Origin: an uncultured Archangium sp. | GTDB taxonomy: Bacteria; Myxococcota; Myxococcia; Myxococcales; Myxococcaceae | DNA: 64,000 nt | Direction of reading: 5' to 3' | Assembly (NCBI GenBank): GCA_903905455.1 | Contig: CAIVGN010000029.1 | Coordinates: 1 to 64,000, forward strand | Part shown: in pieces, positions 29,643-39,368 of the stretch | Numbering within the stretch: the stretch's first letter is position 1 | Layout: every line of letters starts with the position of its first letter | Translations under genes and position numbers: made by a program | The notes under the pieces: model-generated | What the model was told of the DNA's origin: nothing | Database searches by the model: none | The model's input: only the letters and a program-made list of their open reading frames with translations

Positions 29643-31214
29643 TCAGCGGGCGCGGCGCGTGAGCCAGATCGTCAGGCCCACGGAGAGCAACAGGGTGGGC
29701 AGCAACACCATCGACAGCAGGCGGATGGTGCTCAGCTTCTCGTTCGTGAGATCGAGCGTCGAGAGGTCGCGGTCCGGCGGGCGAATGGTGATCTTCTTGA
29801 GCTGCTGCGTGGTCCACGCGAACGCGTTCATCACCAGGTTGCGGTTGGTCTCGACCCCGAAGGCCGAGGTGAGCACGTCGCTGTCGCCGAAGATCACCAA
29901 CCGGGCCTCGTCGGCGCGGCGCGGGGTGGTGCCCGTGGTGGGGTGGCCCACCGCCACGGCGAGGATCAGCTGGCCGGTGCGCTCGTCGGGGTCGCGCTGG
30001 GGGTTCTCCGACAGCGAGTTCTCGACCCACGCGTAGGGCGAGGTGAGCACCAGCGGGGTGAGGGTCAGCTCGTCGAGCGTGCCGCTGCCCAGCCGGGTGA
30101 TGGCCCGGGCCGTGGGGAAGACCACGTTGGCCTGGGCGGCCATCAGCACCTTGGTCAGCTCGTGCTCGCCGATGAAGGGCGTGTAGACGATGTAGGGCTG
30201 ATCGGGGTTCACCTTGGCGTCGGCCACCAGGCCCGGCTCGATCTGAGCGCCGTACTTCGCCAGCAGCTCGCCCAGGTCCGGCTCGGTGCCGGCCTCGGCG
30301 AAGTAGAGCAGGCGGCCGCCCTGCGCGAGGTACACCTCGAGCATCTTCTTCTCCGAGTCGGAGAACTTGCCGCGCGCGCCGGCGATGACCACGGCCGAGG
30401 CGTCGGAGGGGATCTCGCCCTTCTCGAGCAGGTTGAGCGGCTGCGGCGCGTAGCCCTCGTCCTGGAGGATGCGCTTGACCGCCATCAGCGAGGCCGCCAT
30501 CGCCTCCTGGCTCTGCGCGGCGGGGTCCAGGGGCAGCTCGCCGTGGCCCACCACGAAGTAGAGCTTCTGGGTGCCCACGGCCTCGAGCTTGATCAGGCCG
30601 TTGGTCAACTCCTGCTCGGCGATCTGCGGGTTCCCCAGGCGCTGCAGGTTCAAGATGGTGTGCGTCTCGTTCTCGCCGCTGGAGATCAGCACCGCCGCCA
30701 GCTGACCTTCGCGGATCTGGTACTTGCCGGTGAGGTCGGGGCTCTTGCGCGGGTCCTTGAACTCCCAGGTGAACTTGTCGGTCACCTGGGCGTAGCGGCG
30801 GAAGAGCGCCTCGACCTGCTCCGGGGGGCTCTCCTTGACGAAGGCGATCACCCGCACCGGGTACTTGAGCTCCTGGAGCGTGTTGGTGGTCTGCGGCGAG
30901 AGCGAGAAGATCTTCTTCGCCGTGAGATCCCACGTGGGGGCGCGCTTCGCGGTGATGAAGTTCGCGGCCACCAGCACGCCGATGAACGCCACGCTCAGGC
31001 CCACCGACGACGAATAGAAGAACGCGGAGCGCGCCCAGCTGCCGGCGCGGTTGCCGCCGGTGGTGATCGCCCAGAACCCGATGCCCAGCACGCCCAGGCC
31101 GAGGGTCACGAAGAACGGCACCAGCGAATCCACGGTGAAGAAGCTGATCGGCGCGGTGAACAACACCAGCAGCAGGCCGACGCCACCACCGACACTTGCG
31201 AGGGTTTTCTTCAT
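29643..31214 (-). CDS. GldG-like ABC transporter auxiliary protein
   Basis: 523 residues. N-terminal helices (about 9-31, 33-50, 65-85), a periplasmic region with FSLSPQTTNTLQEL, VRVIAFVKESPPEQ and VVGHGELPLD, and a C-terminal helix (LLPTLLLSVGLTIWLTRRAR). It fits the GldG/YfiN-type subunit of ABC transporters. In Bacteroidetes GldG is needed for gliding; in proteobacteria the role is unclear. Sits between the permease and DUF4340 genes. Confidence 0.9.
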   Translation of the reverse strand: MKKTLASVGGGVGLLLVLFTAPISFFTVDSLVPFFVTLGLGVLGIGFWAITTGGNRAGSWARSAFFYSSSVGLSVAFIGVLVAANFITAKRAPTWDLTAKKIFSLSPQTTNTLQELKYPVRVIAFVKESPPEQVEALFRRYAQVTDKFTWEFKDPRKSPDLTGKYQIREGQLAAVLISSGENETHTILNLQRLGNPQIAEQELTNGLIKLEAVGTQKLYFVVGHGELPLDPAAQSQEAMAASLMAVKRILQDEGYAPQPLNLLEKGEIPSDASAVVIAGARGKFSDSEKKMLEVYLAQGGRLLYFAEAGTEPDLGELLAKYGAQIEPGLVADAKVNPDQPYIVYTPFIGEHELTKVLMAAQANVVFPTARAITRLGSGTLDELTLTPLVLTSPYAWVENSLSENPQRDPDERTGQLILAVAVGHPTTGTTPRRADEARLVIFGDSDVLTSAFGVETNRNLVMNAFAWTTQQLKKITIRPPDRDLSTLDLTNEKLSTIRLLSMVLLPTLLLSVGLTIWLTRRAR

Positions 31215-31221
31215 GGCGCCC

Positions 31222-32031
31222 TCAGGTCCAGCGCTGCGCTTCGATCGACCGGTGGGTCAACAGAAGGAAGAGGGCGATCACCGAGCCGAAGAACACCAGC
31301 GGCTTCACGTCCAGCACGCCCTTGACCAGGTTCGCCAGCTGGGTGTCGAAGGCGAGGTAGTTGAGCACCGAGCGGAACGGCTCCGGCGCGCCCGGTGCGA
31401 CCTGCTTGAGCAGCATCCACGCCAGGGCCACCGCGAAGCTGATGAGCGCCGCGACCATCTGCGACTCGGTCGTCGAGCTGATGAACATGCCGATGGCCAT
31501 GTTGGTCGCGCCCCACAGCAGCAGCGCGAAGTACCCCATCATCACCGTGCGCCACTCGAGCGCCGAGCCCGACTCGGAGCTCCCCAGCACCGAGAGCATG
31601 ATCGGGAAGACGATGGTCACGCCCAGCGTGCACACCACGATGCCCAGCGCGCCGAAGTACTTGCCCAGCACGATCTCGTAGGGGCGAATGGGCGTGGTCA
31701 TCAACAGCTCGAAGGTCTTGTTGCGCCGCTCTTCGGCGAACAGCCGCATCGACAGGAAGGGCGCGATGAACAGGGTCAGCACCAGCATCGTGCCCCACAG
31801 GTTCACCACCACGCCGTCGGTCAGGTTGCGGAAGTCCTGGTAGTCGGGCGGCAGCTGGCTCCAGCCCCCGGGGATGTCGCGCACCTCGTCATGTACCTGC
31901 TTGAAGCTCACCAGCAGGGCGATGAAGAAGATCGAACTCAGGAAGGACATCGCGGTGAACACCACCCAGGCCCACGGGGTGGTCAGGTACGAGGTCAGCT
32001 CTTTCTTCGTGATGGCGAAGATCGTTCTCAT
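31222..32031 (-). CDS. ABC transporter permease, GldF-like
   Basis: 269 residues with about six membrane helices. It begins MRTIFAITKKELTSYLTTPW, the usual start of ABC-2 permeases acting with GldA. The loop SMRLFAEERRNKTFELLMTTP is the conserved coupling segment with the ATPase. The gap to the ATPase gene is 3 bp and to the GldG gene 7 bp, so this is one operon. Confidence 0.92.
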   Translation of the reverse strand: MRTIFAITKKELTSYLTTPWAWVVFTAMSFLSSIFFIALLVSFKQVHDEVRDIPGGWSQLPPDYQDFRNLTDGVVVNLWGTMLVLTLFIAPFLSMRLFAEERRNKTFELLMTTPIRPYEIVLGKYFGALGIVVCTLGVTIVFPIMLSVLGSSESGSALEWRTVMMGYFALLLWGATNMAIGMFISSTTESQMVAALISFAVALAWMLLKQVAPGAPEPFRSVLNYLAFDTQLANLVKGVLDVKPLVFFGSVIALFLLLTHRSIEAQRWT

Positions 32032-32034
32032 GCG

Positions 32035-32751
32035 TCACTCCGCAGTCAGTTGGATGAACTTGTCTTCCAGGCCGGTCTCTTTGCCGCCGGTGATGTTCGC
32101 CATGGTGTCGTTGGCGACGATCTTCCCGCGGTGGATGATGAGGACCTTCTGACAGATGGCCTTCACCTCCGCGAGGATGTGCGTGGAGAGCACCACGGTG
32201 TGCTTGCCGGCGAGGCCCTTGATCAGCTCGAGCACCTCCCGGCGCTGGCGCGGGTCGAGGCCCTCGGTCGGCTCGTCGAGGATCAGCAGCGCCGGGTCAC
32301 CCAGCATGGCCTGCGCGATGCCCACGCGCTGCCGGTAGCCCTTCGACAGCACCCCCGTGAGGCGATCGAGCTCGGGGATGATGCCGGTGCCCTGGGCCAC
32401 GCGGTCGATCTCCGACTTCACCTTCGCCCGCGGCACGCCCTTCAACTCCGAGACGTACTTGAGGTACCCGCGCACCGTGAGCTCCGGGTACAGCGGCGGC
32501 GTCTCCGGCAGGTAGCCGATGCGACGCTTGGCCTCCAGCGGCTGCTCGAAGATGTCGAAGCCCGCCACGCGCGCCTTGCCGCTGGTGGCCGGCATGAAGC
32601 CCGTGAGGATCTTCATGGTCGTCGACTTGCCGGCGCCGTTGGGCCCCAGGAACCCGACGATCTCGCCGTCTTCGATCTTGAAGTTGAGCGCGTCGATGGC
32701 GACGCGGTCGCGGTACTGCTTCGTGAGGTTTTCGACCTCGATCATCGCCAT
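32035..32751 (-). CDS. ABC transporter ATP-binding protein, GldA-like
   Basis: 238 residues. Walker A GPNGAGKST (about 39-47), Q-loop YLPETPPLYPELT, signature LSKGYRQR, Walker B LLILDEPTEGLDP and the H-loop STHILAE are all intact. It starts MAMIEVENLTKQYRD; GGAGAA lies upstream on the minus strand. First gene of the four-gene transporter operon. The cargo is not known. Confidence 0.95.
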   Translation of the reverse strand: MAMIEVENLTKQYRDRVAIDALNFKIEDGEIVGFLGPNGAGKSTTMKILTGFMPATSGKARVAGFDIFEQPLEAKRRIGYLPETPPLYPELTVRGYLKYVSELKGVPRAKVKSEIDRVAQGTGIIPELDRLTGVLSKGYRQRVGIAQAMLGDPALLILDEPTEGLDPRQRREVLELIKGLAGKHTVVLSTHILAEVKAICQKVLIIHRGKIVANDTMANITGGKETGLEDKFIQLTAE

Positions 32752-32895
32752 GCGGTGTTCTCCGCGAGAGTGGGGTCGGTGAAGCGGCGCGGAATATAGG
32801 GACGAAGTCACAGGTGTCAACGCGAGTTCGGGAATGAATCCCATGGGTTGGCCGCTTTCCTGCAATGAGGTATTCGCACGCGGCCAAGGAGGCAC

Positions 32896-34050
32896 ATGTC
32901 CCGCATCGTCGTGCAGAAGTTCGGAGGTTCCTCGGTCGCGGATGCCGGGAAGATCCGCAAGGTCGCCGCCCGGGTGAAGGCCCGAAGGGACGAGGGCTGG
33001 CGCCTGGTGGTGGTGGTCTCCGCCATGGGCGACACCACCGACGAGCTGCTGGCCCTGGCCAAGCAGATCAGCGCCGACCCGCCCCGGCGCGAGCTCGACA
33101 TGTTGCTGACCTGTGGCGAACGCATCTCCATGGCGCTGCTGTCCATGGCGCTCCACGAACAGGGCGTCTCGGCGATCAGCTTCACCGGGAGCCAGAGCGG
33201 GATCATCACCGACTCCACCCACGCCCAGGCGCGCATCATCGAGGTCAAGCCCGCGCGCATCGAAGAGGAGCTGGCGAAGGACAAGGTGGTGATCGTCGCT
33301 GGGTACCAGGGCGTGTCGAAGAACCGCGAGGTGACGACGCTGGGGCGGGGTGGCTCGGACACGACGGCCGTCGCTCTCGCCGCGGCGCTCGGCGCTGATT
33401 GTGAGATCTACTCCGACGTCGACGGCATCTTCAGCGCCGACCCCCGCGTCGTGCCCAGCGCGGCGAAGCTCGAGTCACTGTCCTTCGACGAGATGCAGGA
33501 ACTCGCCGCCGCAGGCGCCAAGGTGCTCAACGCCCAGGCCGTCGAGTTCGCCCGCGAAAAGGGCATCGTCATCCACGCGAAGTCCACCCACGGCAGCGGC
33601 ACGGGCACGGCCATTCAAGCGTCCACCCCGTCGACGCGGGTCAAGGGCGTGACCTCCGAGAGCGACGTGTGGATCTTCGCCACCCACGGGGCGCCCGAGG
33701 CCTTGCTCGAGCTGCTCGACGCCCAGCAGGTGAAGGGGCGGAACCTGGTCTCCGACGCGCAGGGGCGCACCCTGGCGGTCGTCCCGATCCACGACGTGCA
33801 CGGGCCCGAGGCCCTGCGCGCGAAGTTGCCCGCCGAGGTGTCGTTGCTCGAAGACCACGGCACGGTGACCTGCGTGGGCACCGGGTTGAACGCCGACTGG
33901 TCGGTGTCGCGAAAGGCCCTCGCCGTCGCGAAGTCCATCGGCGCCGAGGTGACGGCGAGCTACGCCTCGGCGCTGCAGCTGACGTTGATCGTCAAGCGCG
34001 CCCACGTGAAGGCGCTCACCAGGTCGCTGCATGAAGCGCTGATCGGCTGA
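32896..34050 (+). CDS. lysC: Aspartate kinase
   Basis: 384 residues. Kinase motif [14 protein letters not shown] at the start, [12 protein letters not shown], then [21 protein letters not shown] and [15 protein letters not shown], followed by C-terminal ACT domains for amino-acid feedback. First step toward lysine, methionine, threonine and diaminopimelate. Strong Shine-Dalgarno AAGGAGG just before the ATG at 32896. Monocistronic; the divergent ABC operon is 144 bp away. No riboswitch was recognised in that gap. Confidence 0.95.
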   Translation: MSRIVVQKFGGSSVADAGKIRKVAARVKARRDEGWRLVVVVSAMGDTTDELLALAKQISADPPRRELDMLLTCGERISMALLSMALHEQGVSAISFTGSQSGIITDSTHAQARIIEVKPARIEEELAKDKVVIVAGYQGVSKNREVTTLGRGGSDTTAVALAAALGADCEIYSDVDGIFSADPRVVPSAAKLESLSFDEMQELAAAGAKVLNAQAVEFAREKGIVIHAKSTHGSGTGTAIQASTPSTRVKGVTSESDVWIFATHGAPEALLELLDAQQVKGRNLVSDAQGRTLAVVPIHDVHGPEALRAKLPAEVSLLEDHGTVTCVGTGLNADWSVSRKALAVAKSIGAEVTASYASALQLTLIVKRAHVKALTRSLHEALIG

Positions 34051-34105
34051 ACCCAACTCGAACCCCGCAGTGGTGCATGGCCCTCAGCAAGCAAGCCGCA
34101 CACAC

Positions 34106-34243
34106 GTGACCATTGATCACCGGGGCGCGAGCAGGTGGAGCACCCCCGGCCCCGACGACGCGTTGCTCACGCGCCTCGAGGAACTGGTCGACAGCGCCAC
34201 CGAGACCGAAGCGCACCTCGTGGGGTGCCGCACCGAGCGCTGA
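34106..34243 (+). CDS. Small hypothetical protein (45 aa)
   Basis: GTG-initiated frame MTIDHRGASRWSTPGPDDAL to CRTER, about 90% G/C in third positions, with an acidic helix LLTRLEELVDSATETEAHL. No motif or signal peptide. It ends 7 bp before the convergent stop of the haloperoxidase gene. Not recognised; coding status rests on codon pattern only. Confidence 0.4.
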   Translation: MTIDHRGASRWSTPGPDDALLTRLEELVDSATETEAHLVGCRTER

Positions 34244-34249
34244 ACGGGC

Positions 34250-37021
34250 TCAGGGCCAGTACGACTCGGCCTTCGCGTACGCCCCGAGGCCCACCAGCGA
34301 TCCCACCTGGCGCCCGGCGTAGTCGTCGGCGGCGATGTGAATGCCGCCCCAGAGGCGCGACTGGCCGGCCTGGTCGGCCGCGTCGAAGTAGGTGGCCCAC
34401 TGCAGCACCACCGGCTGGCTGGGCCCCAGCTCGAAGGTGAGCGCCGTGCCCGCGGCCGCCGGCAGCTCGGCCAGCCCACCGGGGAAGTACGGAGTGCCCG
34501 TGATGCGCGCCAGGACCTCGGCGGCCGCGCGGCTGAAGGTGCTGTGCCCCGAGATGAAGCCGGGGAACGCGGGCGTGACGAAGTCGCGCTTCTGGTACGG
34601 CACCCACTCCACGCCGCGCACCCAGCCGACGCCCGAGACCTGGCGCACGTCACCCGGCTCTCCCTTCCACGCGCGCACCACGACCTGGCCCACCGCGTTC
34701 TGGAACCCCGCGTGGCGCCCACCCGGGGTTGCCGTCTCGGCCGTCACCAGCTCGATCAGCCCCGGCACCAGGGGGAGCCCCTTCACGTTGTACGAGGGCT
34801 GCGCCGGGTCGCTCGACTGGCCGAGCGCCGCGCAGGTGCGAATCAGGGTGATCGGCCGCGAGCAGAGGAAGACGCGCTTGATCTCCCATGCCGCGATCGC
34901 CGCGTCGTGCAGCGCGCCGTTCATCGCCAGGTACGCGCGCACGTCCCACTCGAGCGGCGAGAGCTCCGGGCCCGTGCCGTTCCACTTGCGGGTGAACAAT
35001 GGGTGCTCGAAGGCCGCGTTGGCCAGGAGGTTCCAGTGGCCCGGCGGCGTCTCGGACTTCGGCCCATCGGCCCACACCTCGGCGAGCACGCGCCCGAAGT
35101 CACCCAGCGGGACGATCTGCGCGGCGTAGGGCTGGCCGGTGACGGGGTTGAGCGGGTGACCGGTGCCCGCGTTGCTGCCCAGCGGGTTGTTGCCGTACTT
35201 GCCGGGCGAGATGTCGGTCGGCTCGTCAGCGCTGACCGCCAGCTGTGACGATCGGCGGAGCACCTCGATCACGGCCGGCATGGTCGCCGGGGTGAGCATC
35301 GGCGGCGCGCCGGGATCGACGTAGACCGCGCCAGGCGCCGAGCGGGTGAGGGCGAAGGGCGTCACGTGGCCCCACTGCGCGCCGATGTACTTCTGCACCC
35401 CGGCGGCCAGGGGAATGCCGTTCTGGGTCGCGGCGATGGCGAGGTCGAGCTGCTGCCAGTGATCGATGTCCATCACCGGGGCCCCGGGCGTCTCCACCGA
35501 CAGCGGCGGGTTGACGGCCACGAAGGAGGTCGTGTCGGCGTAGTTGTGCTCTTCGTTCGCGCCGTCGTTCCACGTCGCGTCGATGATCTTCTGCGCGACC
35601 CGGTTGCCTACCGCGCGCGGGGAGTCCCCGGTCACAGTGGTGTCGTCGGGCGCGTAGCCCAGCTTCGTCATGAACGCGCGGAAGCAGGCCTGTGACGTGG
35701 GGCCGCCGATGGCCGTCGCGTAGCGGTGCGTGAGCAGGCGGTAGGCCGCGAAGCTGATCGCCTCCTGGCGCGCGGCCTCGAGCTCGGTTGCCGTGACGCG
35801 CTCGTTGTTGAAGACCCCCAGCGCGGTCGGGCTGTACGCAGCCCAAGCATCCCACATGGCGGCCGAGAGGTGAAACAAGCTGCGCGCGTGCACCGTGGGG
35901 CGCGGGAGATCTCGACGGATCGCCCCGAGAATCTGCTCGTCCCACCGCCGGGCGATCGACCGAGTCGGCGCGGGATCGATGGACGCCGCAGGACAGCTCA
36001 CCTCGGGAGGCAGGGGCTTGGCCGGCTGCTCGTAGGTGGGCGCCTGCTTCGGCGCGAGGCGCACGATCGCGCCGCCCGTCAGCGTGCTGAGCACCTTGCC
36101 TCCCACCGCCCACACGCCGCCCTTGGGGTCCACCCACACTGCGTGGAGCGACTCGACGTCGAGCGAGAGCCCGTGCGTGATCCTCGCCCAGCCCTTGCTC
36201 GAGCGCTGGAAGATGACCCCGGCCTCACCGACCGCGAAGGCCGAGTCCGCCCCGGTCGGGTCGGTCGCCACGCCCTGCAGCAGCCCGACGGAATCAGGTG
36301 AGACGTCCTTCCACTGCCGGCCGTCACCCTCGAGCAGCGCGCTGGCCACGCCGCCCCCGGAGATCAGCACCTGGCCCGCACGACCATGCACCGTGAAGAG
36401 GGTGTCGGTGCGGTTGACGTCAACCCGGTCCCACACCGCGCCGCTCTTGCGGAGCACGAGCCCATCACCGCCGACCACCCACACGTCGTCGCCGTTCCGG
36501 CCCCAGACCTTGAAGAGCCCGGGCGTCTCGCCGCTACGCAGCGGCACCGAGGACGGCAGCGGCACGTCGCTCCAGGCCGTGCCGTCGAAGTGCCAGATGA
36601 ACCCACGGCGCCCCGACGTCTCGCTGCCCACGGCGTACACGTCGGTCGGCGAGGCGCCCCACACCCCGAACACCGTCTGCCGCGCCAGGCCCGGCGTGAC
36701 GTGGCGCACGAAGTCGCTGCCGTTCCACTGCACGATGGTGCTGCGCGCGCCGGCGAAGAAGGCGGTGCCATCGGCGAAGCTGTGCGCCCACCACAGGTGT
36801 CCGTGCGTGCCCGTCTCGCGGCGCGTCCAGCTCGTGCCATCGAAGTGCAACACCAGCGGCCCGGTGCTCACGTCGGCACCCACCGCCCACACGTCGCTCT
36901 CCGAGCTGCCGCTGATCGACATCAGCGCCTCGTCGAGCCCGGTGCTGACCACCTGCCACTCGCGTGGTTCCACACAGCCAGCGAGCGCGACCAGCGCGCC
37001 AACGAGGACGACTCGGTTCAT
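34250..37021 (-). CDS. Beta-propeller/vanadium haloperoxidase fusion lipoprotein
   Basis: 923 residues. Signal peptide with lipobox LAGC. Residues about 20-340 hold repeated blades of the type SDVWAVG, PTDVYAVG and DDVWVVGGDG. The C-terminal half (about 385-923) is a vanadium-dependent haloperoxidase: KRVFLCSRP (Lys715, Arg722; Kx6RP), FISGHST (Ser824-His826) and SRLWGGIH (Arg889, His895; SRxxxGxH) form the complete vanadate-site set shared with PAP2 phosphatases. It likely oxidises halides with H2O2, or acts as a phosphatase, at the cell surface. The propeller may bind a substrate or partner. Start ATG at 37021. Last gene of a three-gene minus cluster. Confidence 0.88.
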   Translation of the reverse strand: MNRVVLVGALVALAGCVEPREWQVVSTGLDEALMSISGSSESDVWAVGADVSTGPLVLHFDGTSWTRRETGTHGHLWWAHSFADGTAFFAGARSTIVQWNGSDFVRHVTPGLARQTVFGVWGASPTDVYAVGSETSGRRGFIWHFDGTAWSDVPLPSSVPLRSGETPGLFKVWGRNGDDVWVVGGDGLVLRKSGAVWDRVDVNRTDTLFTVHGRAGQVLISGGGVASALLEGDGRQWKDVSPDSVGLLQGVATDPTGADSAFAVGEAGVIFQRSSKGWARITHGLSLDVESLHAVWVDPKGGVWAVGGKVLSTLTGGAIVRLAPKQAPTYEQPAKPLPPEVSCPAASIDPAPTRSIARRWDEQILGAIRRDLPRPTVHARSLFHLSAAMWDAWAAYSPTALGVFNNERVTATELEAARQEAISFAAYRLLTHRYATAIGGPTSQACFRAFMTKLGYAPDDTTVTGDSPRAVGNRVAQKIIDATWNDGANEEHNYADTTSFVAVNPPLSVETPGAPVMDIDHWQQLDLAIAATQNGIPLAAGVQKYIGAQWGHVTPFALTRSAPGAVYVDPGAPPMLTPATMPAVIEVLRRSSQLAVSADEPTDISPGKYGNNPLGSNAGTGHPLNPVTGQPYAAQIVPLGDFGRVLAEVWADGPKSETPPGHWNLLANAAFEHPLFTRKWNGTGPELSPLEWDVRAYLAMNGALHDAAIAAWEIKRVFLCSRPITLIRTCAALGQSSDPAQPSYNVKGLPLVPGLIELVTAETATPGGRHAGFQNAVGQVVVRAWKGEPGDVRQVSGVGWVRGVEWVPYQKRDFVTPAFPGFISGHSTFSRAAAEVLARITGTPYFPGGLAELPAAAGTALTFELGPSQPVVLQWATYFDAADQAGQSRLWGGIHIAADDYAGRQVGSLVGLGAYAKAESYWP

Positions 37022-37025
37022 CGGG

Positions 37026-37568
37026 TTACCCCTTGCAGATGGATTCGCAGAACGCCTGGTTGGAGGCCGGGCACAACAACCGGGTCTTCGCCGTCGCACG
37101 CGTGAGCAGCACGCCGTTGCCCCGGATGACGGTGATCTCGAAGGTGAGGTCTTCCCCCGCGACGCTCACGCCCACCGGGGTCGGGCACATGAAGATCGTG
37201 ACCGGCTCTTCGGTGGTCCACGAGCCACCGTCGGCGGCGATGTCGAAGGCGCGGCTCCCGCGGCTGACCAGCACGCCATCGCGAGACCTGCGCACCCGGT
37301 GCTCGACGGTCGCGCCTGCCTGCGTGTGCCCGGTGATGCGGTACATCACGGGCACGTGGAAGCCGCCCTGGGCGCCGGGGTGAAGCTCCATCGACGCGGG
37401 CATCGGCTCAAAGGTGGGCACCAGGTCCGACACTTGCGTGCCCACCTCCATGCTCCCGTCAGCCCACAGCGGATCGCCGCTGATGCCCGAGTCGGCCTCC
37501 TCTTCGGGAGGGGGCCGTTCGGGGCACGCGCACAACACCAACGCGCTGACGAGAAGCAACGAGCGCAT
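37026..37568 (-). CDS. Hypothetical lipoprotein
   Basis: 180 residues. Signal peptide MRSLLLVSALVLCAC, a Pro/Glu-rich linker (PERPPPEEEADSG), then a beta-rich domain with a C-terminal Cys cluster (LLCPASNQAFCESICKG) that may form disulfides. No family recognised. Four-base gaps separate it from the haloperoxidase fusion downstream and the DUF2330 gene upstream, so it is probably co-transcribed and surface-located like them. Confidence 0.8.
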   Translation of the reverse strand: MRSLLLVSALVLCACPERPPPEEEADSGISGDPLWADGSMEVGTQVSDLVPTFEPMPASMELHPGAQGGFHVPVMYRITGHTQAGATVEHRVRRSRDGVLVSRGSRAFDIAADGGSWTTEEPVTIFMCPTPVGVSVAGEDLTFEITVIRGNGVLLTRATAKTRLLCPASNQAFCESICKG

Positions 37569-37572
37569 GTCT

Positions 37573-39231
37573 TCAGCTCTGGCGACGACGACGCAGCACC
37601 GCGACGAGCGCGACCAGCCCCAGGCCGAAGGGCTCGACCACCGTGCAACTGCACCCGGCGGCCTTGGCGCCGATGGCGACCTTGTTGTCGGTCAACACCT
37701 GGGGCGCGCCCTCTTCGGACAACGTCTCGATGCGCAGCGCGGCCGGCACCCCGGACAACTGGGGGGAGGTGCTGGCGTTGCTCAACTGGAAGTTCCAACC
37801 CTGCTCGGTGGTCAGCGTCGCCGGCGATGTGGACGAGTCACCGAAGAGCCCGCATTGAATGACCAGGTTGGCGGTGTGATCGCGGGAGACGTCGGGCAGC
37901 GAGGGGTTGAAGCTGAACACCGGGTCGCGGGTCATGTCCTCGGGCGAGAGCGTCGTGTAGAGCCGGGTGAGGGTGGGGAACTTGCGGAACAGGCCGCCCG
38001 CCTCGAGCGCCGGCTGCACGACCTTCTCGTTGATCTGCGCGGCGAGCGCCGGGGCATCGAAGGCCGGGTTCCAGCCCACGAACTGCTCGGGGTGGTCGGT
38101 GCGGTAGCTGCCGAGGAAGAAGCGAAGGTTCTGCAGGAAGTTGTCCTCGCTCACGTTGAGGCCCGCGGGCATGGGCAGCGCGGTGAGCACCAGGCCGCGC
38201 AGCAGGGGCGTCAGCGTGGGGGCGAAGAAGGTGTTGGGGCTCTGCGTGGCGGTGTAGCCGTTGTTGAAGAGGTACTCGACGAAGTCCACCGGGTCGGTGA
38301 GCCGTGCGAGATCGCTGATGCGGCCGAAGCGCCCGGCGCGGTCGAGCTGGTCGACCATGATGCCGCTGGTGCCCGCGTACTCGGTCGCGAAGGCGTGCTT
38401 CTCGGGCGCCTCGGAGACCGCGCGGATGATCACGTCGTTGTAGTTCTTCGCCTGGTTGAGCCAGTCGATCTGCCCGTCGTTGATCACCACGTGGTTGTAG
38501 TTGCGCGGGATGGCCCGGCCTGCGCCGAGCATCCACACCTGCACGCCCATGTTCGGCGTCGCGGCGACGCTGGTGAGGATGATGGGGATCATCGGGAGAT
38601 CCGACGGGTACTGGAGCACCACCGGCTGGATGTCACCCGACGACTTGCCGCTCTTGAGCTTCAGCGCGAGGAAATACCCGCCGGGGCGGATGTAGGGGCC
38701 CACCGTGGCGTCCGTGCCCGTAGGGATGAAGTAGTGGTTGTCGGTCAGCCACGCGAACATCGCGTCCTTCGACTCCGCGTGGAGCACCGCGTAGTCGTAG
38801 GGCCCGATCGACGACTCGGTCACCAGCGGCGACCCTGAGCTACCGCCAGAGTCGTTGGCGAAGCCAGCCGAGGCCGTGGGCGCCCCGAAGTTCCGTGCCG
38901 AGCAGGCCCCGTTCGTGGTGGTGGTCAGGAAATAGCGGGGCTGGGTGGTGTTGATGAGCTGGGTGAAGAGCTCCTCGGTCCCCAGCTTGAGCACCGGCAC
39001 CGACGGCAGCGGGAGCAGCCACCCGAAGTCCTTCGCGTCACCCGCGTACTGGATCTGAATGTGCGCGGTGACCACGCCATTCTCGACCGCGAACAGGATG
39101 CGCTCGCCGGCCTGCACGATGGGCACGGTGGGGTCGGGCGGCGCGAAACACCCGCAGGCTTCCGCCTGGCGGCTGGCGAGGGCGACTCCGAGCGTCAGGA
39201 CGAGCGCGGCACTGCTGATTCGGCTGAACAT
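37573..39231 (-). CDS. DUF2330 protein with MYXO-CTERM-like tail
   Basis: 552 residues. Signal peptide ending at about residue 22 (ASRQAEA), then ACGCFAPPDPTVPIVQAGERI, the hallmark of DUF2330. Matching blocks include DFGWLLPLPSVP, YDYAVLHAESKDA and GYFLALKLKSGK. The C-terminus reads AAGCSCTVVEP, a hydrophobic helix, then RRRRQS, which fits a MYXO-CTERM sorting signal for cell-surface anchoring. Function of DUF2330 is unknown. First gene of the cluster leading to the haloperoxidase fusion. Confidence 0.92.
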   Translation of the reverse strand: MFSRISSAALVLTLGVALASRQAEACGCFAPPDPTVPIVQAGERILFAVENGVVTAHIQIQYAGDAKDFGWLLPLPSVPVLKLGTEELFTQLINTTQPRYFLTTTTNGACSARNFGAPTASAGFANDSGGSSGSPLVTESSIGPYDYAVLHAESKDAMFAWLTDNHYFIPTGTDATVGPYIRPGGYFLALKLKSGKSSGDIQPVVLQYPSDLPMIPIILTSVAATPNMGVQVWMLGAGRAIPRNYNHVVINDGQIDWLNQAKNYNDVIIRAVSEAPEKHAFATEYAGTSGIMVDQLDRAGRFGRISDLARLTDPVDFVEYLFNNGYTATQSPNTFFAPTLTPLLRGLVLTALPMPAGLNVSEDNFLQNLRFFLGSYRTDHPEQFVGWNPAFDAPALAAQINEKVVQPALEAGGLFRKFPTLTRLYTTLSPEDMTRDPVFSFNPSLPDVSRDHTANLVIQCGLFGDSSTSPATLTTEQGWNFQLSNASTSPQLSGVPAALRIETLSEEGAPQVLTDNKVAIGAKAAGCSCTVVEPFGLGLVALVAVLRRRRQS

Positions 39232-39310
39232 GTTGGGATTCTCCCGGTGGAACGGGGGCGCTCAGCATGACCTGTGCCGGTCGCAATTCCCAGTTGATTC
39301 AATGGGTTCC

Positions 39311-39340
39311 GGTGATGATTGCCCTCGGGCAACCGTCACC
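39311..39340 (-). terminator. Hairpin downstream of lycopene cyclase
   Basis: Arms GGTGATGATTGCC (39311-39323) and GGCAACCGTCACC (39328-39340) with loop CTCG; 11 Watson-Crick pairs, one G-T and one mismatch. It lies 28 bp after the crtY stop on the minus strand. No T-tract, so efficiency is uncertain. Confidence 0.5.
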
Positions 39341-39368
39341 CCGGACAGGGAAGTCACGAGAATCTGAG

